Source: DUML01 sp050949905
Lineage (GTDB): Bacteria; Bacillota; Desulfitobacteriia; Desulfitobacteriales; Syntrophobotulaceae
Direction of reading: 5' to 3'
Assembly: GCA_050949905.1 (NCBI GenBank)
Contig: JBMNGP010000015.1
Span: 1 to 64,000 of the forward strand
DNA length: 64,000 bases
The position numbers were made by a program, and so were the translations under genes. Shown in pieces: positions 59,339-64,000 of the stretch. The first letter of the stretch is position 1, and each line of letters begins with the position of its first letter. A model generated the notes under the pieces. The model did not search any database and was not told the origin of the DNA. It saw only the letters and a program-made list of their open reading frames with translations.

Positions 59339-59348
59339 TTCGCCTAAC
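59339..59348 (+). other. R''-like end of second cassette-like segment
   Basis: TTCGCCTAAC is the exact reverse complement of GTTA^GGCGAA formed when intron 2 is removed (56791-56794 joined to 58722-58727). GCCTAAC / GTTAGGC match the integron attC core consensus (RYYYAAC / GTTRRRY). The same IS91-like sequence follows as after the first cassette. Confidence 0.6.
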
Positions 59349-60202
59349 AGTAAGCGATTTATGATGTTCAGCACAAAAGAAAACAGCCAAAGAACAGAAT
59401 CTCTGGCGTTGTTGAAAAGTACATAATAAACCGAAAAACCGGAACATCATGAATCGTGTGTTGTACTAAACCGTCTGCCGACGGAACACAAAAACTATGG
59501 AAATTCAATCTTTTTTAGTCCCTGCCGTTAAACAGAAAACAAAGCAAACCACCAACAAAAAGACAGCAATAATGCAAAACGGCCTAAATAGAACTCAAAA
59601 ATAGACATACCTTCCCCCTCCCCAAAAACGGGCATTGCAAAAACTATTCAATTAATAAAACTTAAGTGACGACAGAAGGAAAGGATTGCCACACAAAAGT
59701 AACCTTGGAACTACCGCAGTAAGGACAATACCTTGATTTTGGCCGGGGTGAAAAATCCGGCATTTTACCTTTCCAACCGGCGGCAACGGAGCAGTTTGCT
59801 ACCGATATTCCTGCTGCATAAAATCCCATAATGCCGGATCTTAACGAAACCATCAGGCAAGATATGCTGAAGAAACCTGCGGGTAAACTCAGCGGACTGA
59901 AGCGTCATCAACTTAGGCTTACCCTTGTCTTTATAATCCTTCCAGAAAAAACTGACCGACTTTCCATCAAAAGACTTAATTCTCGAATTACTAATAGCCA
60001 CCCTATGCGTATATCTACCAAGATAGCGAACCACATGCTCCGGAGACTTAAAGGGTTTCTTACAAAAAACAACCCATTTCTTTGCATAAAGGCTATCTAC
60101 AAAAGAAGCAAAATTACCGGGTATGGCAAGTAAGGTGGTCTCATGAAAAAACTTCAGCTCACCCCGGGTATAGGCCTTCTTCAAAAAATAAAGGAACTTA
60201 CC
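59345..60202 (-). mobile_element. Truncated second copy of the IS91-like element
   Basis: 858 nt match 54329-55188 almost exactly (two differences noted: a 2-nt deletion near 59772 and a G/A near 59936). The recombinase gene and the first half of the transposase are missing; the match stops at CTTACC (60197-60202). Confidence 0.9.
59662..60184 (-). pseudogene. IS91-type transposase fragment, frameshifted
   Basis: This is the C-terminal half of the transposase, split by a 2-nt deletion near 59772 (TTTCCAACC here, TTTCGCCAACC in the intact copy). It is cut at its 5' side near 60202 and cannot encode a working enzyme. Confidence 0.9.
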
Positions 60203-60311
60203 TGTAGGTTCTTAATTTAAACTAGATTCATAGTGTTCGGATTTATCAAATTAAAGAATCTGAGAATGTTTTACATACTAATCCAATTTAAGAAATATTC
60301 TTAGATTATTT
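60203..60311 (+). other. Short AT-rich stretch between IS91 remnant and IS4-type element
   Basis: No gene is seen. AATCTGAGAA (near 60264) and TTCTTAGATT (near 60296) form a near-perfect inverted repeat just outside the IS4 terminal repeat. Confidence 0.4.
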
Positions 60312-60314
60312 AAC

Positions 60315-60800
60315 TCAACTTTCGCACCCTAATTGTGCGAATAAAGCCCTGATATAACTGGGCAATTCACAAATCCATTTGTGTAATTGACTTAGTGCTT
60401 CGAAATTCTCTGGTTTATTCGGTAGTAACGTTAAGACAAAAGCCATAAGCTGCCGTAATGCCGTTTTTAAATCTAAGTCTGCAACTTCATCGGCAAAAAA
60501 GTAGAACAATCCTCCTAAAGAGCGTTCATCATTATTTTCCCTTCGTTCCCATTCAAGGATGAGATAACGGGAAAATACAATGGTTGTATGGCTAATCATC
60601 ATATCAAAGGATCGGCCTTGGAATTCAGTCCCTAGCTTTAAGTGTGATTTAGCCACTTTGAAAAAGGTTTCAATGCTCCAACGCATTCCATAAATTCTTA
60701 CAACTTCAGAATCATCTAACGATAAATCTGTGGTTAAAATGGCTAACCGGCTTGAATCCCTATTATTGGAGAATAAACACTTAAAACTTAAGCTTACATA
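60315..60800 (-). pseudogene. IS4-type transposase, C-terminal piece
   Basis: Reading from about 60790 without a start codon, the frame gives FKCLFSNNRDSSRLAILTTD, then EVVRIYGMRWSIETFFKVAKSH with the catalytic Glu, and ends after LRQLMAFVLTLLPNKPEN... The DDE aspartates are absent. It is non-functional alone. Confidence 0.8.
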
Positions 60801-60820
60801 GAATATGACGTTTTATCTTG

Positions 60821-60971
60821 AGCAGCCGCCCTTGACATGGGGCCCCTGGTGTCCGTGTTTCTTAGGGCCGGCCAGGGCCCGCTGCAGCTAATGCTTTTGC
60901 GGCCCCTTTACCAGGAATAGGTTAACACGGACACCTCTCCCCATATAAAGGGTCTTCGATGAACGGCTGCT
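60821..60971. repeat. GC-rich 150-nt imperfect inverted repeat
   Basis: Nested complementary blocks line up: AGCAGCCG (60821-60828) with CGGCTGCT (60964-60971); CCCTT (60829) with AAGGG (60948); ATGGGG (60837) with CCCCAT (60939); GGTGTCCGTGTT (60848-60859) with AACACGGACACC (60924-60935). It lies immediately after the orfB stop of the IS3-type element and is much richer in GC than its surroundings. It may be the IS3 end, a second inverted IS end, or a structured element of another kind. Confidence 0.65.
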
Positions 60972-60972
60972 G

Positions 60973-61788
60973 CTAGGCGACCATTTTCTTCCCTGTAATC
61001 TGGTTACTCATAACAGCTTCATAATATTTAGCAGGTGCCATGTACCCAATGCTGCCATGCCTGCGACGATTGTTGTAATAATCCATGTATTCACTGATGA
61101 CTCTGTATGCATCTGTAAAACTGGTAAACTCATTTCTACTATAGCATTCATCTTCTAAAATAGAATGAAAGGACTCAATATAAGCGTTCATATTAGGACT
61201 TTTAACTGGGATTCTTTCGTGAGTTAATTTCCATTTCCAACATGTCTCTTCAAATATTTTAGCTGTAAACTGCGGGCCATTATCAGTTCTTATTATCGGA
61301 AGTTCCATGCCGGGCTTTAAATCACGTTTATTAAGCGAATTAATAAGTACTGCGCAGGCATCCTTAGCTGTAGCGCTTAATCCAAGGTGATAGTCAATTA
61401 CTGAACGGTCAAACACGTCTATAAGGGATAGCTGGAAGAAAAACCTGCCCATACCCTCAATGTAACCATATTTCAAATCCATTTGCCAGTGTTGGTTAGG
61501 GGCGGTTACTTTATCTCGCTTAGCCAGCTTTCTCGGCCGGTCTAGATATATTTTTCTCTGAGGACGCAATACGTTAAGTTCTTTACAGAGCCGGTATGTT
61601 TTCTTATGGTTTATGATAAGCTGGTAATCCTCTTTCAGGGTTGCGTTGATTTTTTTATAGCCGTAAGGGAAACCATCCCCGGTAATTATGTCTTTAATAT
61701 ATTGCTTAATTAACTCGTCAGAGATTTGCTCACCTTCTAGATTTAATGAATACTCTGATGTCTTACGCCCCGGTTTCTTTTTTGGCAA
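60973..61788 (-). CDS. IS3-family transposase OrfB
   Basis: This DDE integrase-core protein has catalytic residues in HWQMDLKYGYI (Asp), RTDNGPQF (Asp) and YIESFHSILEDE (Glu). A C-terminal YNNRRRHGSIGYMAPAKYY motif is present. The same frame stays open upstream to overlap the end of orfA (VADRVAIAKRWIDKGYKASL...), so the natural product is probably an OrfAB fusion made by -1 frameshifting, and the internal TTG at 61788 is not the true N-terminus. Confidence 0.88.
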   Translation of the reverse strand: MPKKKPGRKTSEYSLNLEGEQISDELIKQYIKDIITGDGFPYGYKKINATLKEDYQLIINHKKTYRLCKELNVLRPQRKIYLDRPRKLAKRDKVTAPNQHWQMDLKYGYIEGMGRFFFQLSLIDVFDRSVIDYHLGLSATAKDACAVLINSLNKRDLKPGMELPIIRTDNGPQFTAKIFEETCWKWKLTHERIPVKSPNMNAYIESFHSILEDECYSRNEFTSFTDAYRVISEYMDYYNNRRRHGSIGYMAPAKYYEAVMSNQITGKKMVA

Positions 61789-61922
61789 TTGCTGGTCAGC
61801 GGCGCTTATGGTTTCTTTGATTTTATGATAGTAAGTGGATGAAGCCAGGCCGACAGAGCTAAGGACAAGAGAAGCTTTATAGCCCTTATCTATCCACCTT
61901 TTAGCTATGGCAACTCTGTCGG

Positions 61923-62234
61923 CTACCGAGGGTTTTGGATGTCCCTTAACTCTCTTAAAATAGCCAACTCTAATTCTTTGTCAGCAAGAAGGCGTTTTAG
62001 CCTGTCATTTTCAGTACTAACTTCTTTAAGCTGTTTTTCAAGAGCTTTTTGACGGTCATCTTTAGCTTTAGGCATTGTCTTTACGGAGCCGTTTTTACGT
62101 TGTTTACTTAACCAAGTATGAATAGTATTAGCCGATATTTCATGCCTGCGGGCTACCAGGGCAACGTTTCCTGTTTCCTGGCACTCTTTTATAAGTAATT
62201 CCTTGAATTCATCGCTGTATTGCTTTTTTTTCAT
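61923..62234 (-). CDS. IS3-family transposase OrfA
   Basis: This 103-residue DNA-binding protein has a helix-turn-helix (YSDEFKELLIKECQETGNVALVARRHEISANTIHTWLSKQ) and a C-terminal coiled coil (LEKQLKEVSTENDRLKRLL), typical of IS3-family OrfA. GGGGGTAGATTTC precedes the ATG. A frameshift into the orfB frame near the end (around AAAACCC, 61930-61945) would give the fused transposase. Confidence 0.88.
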   Translation of the reverse strand: MKKKQYSDEFKELLIKECQETGNVALVARRHEISANTIHTWLSKQRKNGSVKTMPKAKDDRQKALEKQLKEVSTENDRLKRLLADKELELAILRELRDIQNPR

Positions 62235-62257
62235 GAAATCTACCCCCTATTACTATG

Positions 62258-63241
62258 TTAACGTATTACATGTACTTTCTCCAAATCTATTAGGGGGCTA
62301 TATAGTAACCATTCTCTCCGGTTATTTCTATTCTGAACGAAGAGAATTTTAAGGGGTAAGCCTGAAGACGTTTGAACTCGGACTGAACCTAAAATGGTAG
62401 CTTTGGAGTTTTTAGGAACAGAGGCATAAAGCTCACTTAAACTCAAGGATTTTCCTTCAACAAGGTAACGCTGTTTAAGTTCTTTGACCATCCCAATGAC
62501 ATGCAGCTTTTGAGCCATTAGCTTTTGAATCAATGGTGCTTGTGTAAACCAACTATCCATCAGAACGTAATCTGCGGTGAATCCAGCCTTTATAGCCCGT
62601 TCAAGCATTTGAACCACAGCATCCGGTTTATGGCTTAAGGCTTCAACACGCCGCTTATAGCCGATGGATCGTTTGTCTAAATCCTTCTTCATTTCGCAAA
62701 GACGGTTTTTAGCCTTAGCAGAACTTAAGAGAGTAAAGTCAATAGGTACAAAGCTATAACCATCGGACCAACCCAGCGTGAGCAAGTTATAACCACGAAT
62801 TAAGCGACCCGAAATATGGTCAAAGATCCTGGCTAAAAGTTCAACTTTCTTGCTTCTCTCTCGGTTCATTACCGAATCATCGACGATGAACACCCGGATA
62901 CGTTTTGCGGAGGTGAGTTTTTCGAAGCGTTCTACGACCTGAAGGCTCAGCAGTTGATAGAACTTTCGCCAGTTATAGCGGGATTCATTAAGAAACCGGT
63001 AAATCACATCTTTACCTGGAAGAGATTCAGACCAATGTCCTTCAAGCAAACGGAATAAATTCCGGCCTTGAAAGACTAACTGAAAAATAATCTGGAATAC
63101 TGCAAAGCTTGAAACGCCATAGGTCTTACGAATTCCTGCTTTTCGAAGAAGTTGACTGATTTTAAGGGAAGAGAAAATTAAAGAAAAGTAATTATAATGC
63201 TGTTCAGACAGAGAGTTGTGTTGTATCATTGAAGTACGCAC
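62258..63241 (-). pseudogene. IS4-type transposase, N-terminal piece
   Basis: 327 codons run from MRTSMIQHNSLSEQHYNYFS through the two catalytic Asp sites (VFIVDDSVMNRERSKKVELL and YVLMDSWFTQ) to REWLLY. The frame then runs into the IS3 flank and stops. The catalytic Glu region is missing. Related to the remnant at 46908-47990. Confidence 0.85.
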
Positions 63242-63436
63242 CTTTCTGTTGGAATTATGGTTAGTTGGGTTACTTCCATTTTACCAACTTTGAAAGGTGT
63301 TTTCCTGTCAATAAACAAATTTATTTTGGCCAAACCCAGTCTGTGACTGGCTTAGAGCAAACTTTTGCTATGCGAAAGTTGAGTTATTTAAGTAAAGAAA
63401 AATTGGACACACTGAGTTGCAAGGAGAGTGATCATC

Positions 63437-64000
63437 TTGCAGCTTATTTATTTTACCTCTCTAACGCCTATGGAATATTTCCAATCGGGAAGGAATATTT
63501 CCATTCCCGAGCCCAAAGAATGCTTACATTCATCTTGTGGAATAAAGATCCCTCCTGAAAAGCATGGAGGTTATGAGAGAAATATTATTACCCTGGGCCA
63601 AACCTTCAAGATTTTTATACCTCGTTACTATTGCCCTTACTGTGGACATACATTTTCCTATTTGCCTTCTTTTTGCTTACCATATTTCCAGTATACTTTG
63701 GAACTTATTTTCCTAAACCTTTTTTGTCACTTTTTTAAGTTGTTACCTTTGCTTAGGGCGTTGATTCAAGCTGCTAACTTAAGCCTTAAAAGACAACATC
63801 GACAGTTCTATAGCCGTCGCTTTTTAAATAACCTAACTTTTATTCAGATAGGTCTAAGAAGCCTTGATCCTCGGATCAGATTTCCGGATGAGACAGATAG
63901 CGAGAAAGGAGCCCAAAAGATATTGGCTTTTGTACTCTCCGAATTCTCGCAAATCCAGACCTTCTCCACAAGGTTTTTCGCACAATCCAATCAATCTTTT
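63437..64000 (+). CDS. Partial transposon-associated zinc-ribbon protein (DUF6431-like), runs off window
   Basis: The frame is open from TTG 63437 to the last base (188 codons). AAGGAG lies 10 nt before this TTG; ATG 63470 is an alternative. The product starts MQLIYFTSLTPMEYFQSGRN, has a Cys pair (CLHSSCG) and then RYYCPYCGHTFSYLPSFCLPYFQY, a zinc-ribbon followed by the F-x-x-L-P-x-F pattern of DUF6431-type proteins that accompany some DDE transposons. The 3' end is outside the window, so its length and integrity are unknown. Confidence 0.7.
   Translation, partial: MQLIYFTSLTPMEYFQSGRNISIPEPKECLHSSCGIKIPPEKHGGYERNIITLGQTFKIFIPRYYCPYCGHTFSYLPSFCLPYFQYTLELIFLNLFCHFFKLLPLLRALIQAANLSLKRQHRQFYSRRFLNNLTFIQIGLRSLDPRIRFPDETDSEKGAQKILAFVLSEFSQIQTFSTRFFAQSNQSF

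Larger units (their letters stand above)
60312..63385 (-). mobile_element. IS4-type element split by an IS3-type element
   Basis: The outer ends carry a 15-nt exact inverted repeat: AACTCAACTTTCGCA at 60312-60326 and its reverse complement at 63371-63385, taken as the terminal repeats. The minus-strand transposase is in two pieces, N-terminal (62258-63241) and C-terminal (60315-60686 and upstream to about 60800), with an IS3-type element between. The pieces do not join cleanly: about 30 codons around the F-x-x-N-R motif occur in both, with different sequence. Confidence 0.75.

Noticed and set aside
63265..63558. 97-codon frame beginning MGYFHFTNFE
   Set aside because: It crosses the IS4 terminal repeat and overlaps, in another frame, the zinc-ribbon gene starting at 63437, which has a ribosome site and recognisable motifs.

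Overview
The window looks like chromosome of an anaerobic, endospore-forming Clostridia member, probably of the Peptococcaceae type (Desulfitobacterium / Dehalobacter / Desulfosporosinus relatives). The reasons are mid-range GC, strong AGGAGG ribosome sites with many TTG/GTG starts, a pyruvate:ferredoxin oxidoreductase, a Tat-exported molybdopterin oxidoreductase operon, and sporulation regulators (bofA, gin, an AbrB/SpoVT-type protein, sigI-rsgI). No rRNA or species marker lies inside the window, so the genus is inference.

Region by region. 0-2.2 kb: two tandem secreted lytic-transglycosylase-like paralogues. 2.4-9.8 kb: a respiratory sulfur locus with a Crp/Fnr regulator, a double-rhodanese lipoprotein lacking both catalytic cysteines, a PsrA/PhsA-like catalytic subunit, a four-cluster ferredoxin subunit, a cytochrome b, a TorD-type chaperone, and a second double-rhodanese lipoprotein that keeps its cysteines. 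10.3-18.2 kb: a GGDEF/EAL sensor broken by two stop codons, a HAD hydrolase, an MFS transporter, an SGNH hydrolase and a ClC channel/antiporter. 18.2-36.9 kb: a block in the order known from near the Bacillus subtilis origin: tRNA-Ser, SRP RNA, dnaX, ybaB, recR, bofA, gin, yaaO, holB, ricT, yabA, rsmI, abrB, metG, tatD. Pyruvate:ferredoxin oxidoreductase and an LtaS-like sulfatase sit where B. subtilis has an rRNA operon; tmk, yaaQ and yaaR are absent. 36.9-46.9 kb: sigI-rsgI, a YgjP-type peptidase, an alpha/beta hydrolase, pcm, the TIGR03915/TIGR03916 radical-SAM pair, and an rsbR gene followed by an apparent rsbS::histidine-kinase fusion. 48.3-51.4 kb: a TPP riboswitch and thiD-thiM-thiE, with a group II intron remnant wedged between riboswitch and genes.

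51.7-64 kb is a mobile-element region. Two near-identical 1,927-bp group II introns, two copies (one truncated) of an IS91-like element with its own tyrosine recombinase, a split IS4-type element containing an IS3-type element, and small cargo genes alternate in two units: intron - cargo - IS91 - intron - cargo - IS91 remnant. When the introns are removed on paper, each cargo segment starts with GTTA plus a short sequence and ends with the exact reverse complement of it (9 nt for the first, 10 nt for the second, the second containing GTTAGGC/GCCTAAC). This is how integron gene cassettes and their attC sites are organised, and the second cargo is a RelE/ParE toxin-antitoxin pair, a typical integron cassette. 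No integron integrase was found here. I regard this cassette-like array, with introns in the GTTA core and IS91-like elements just after the R''-like sequence, as the most interesting observation.
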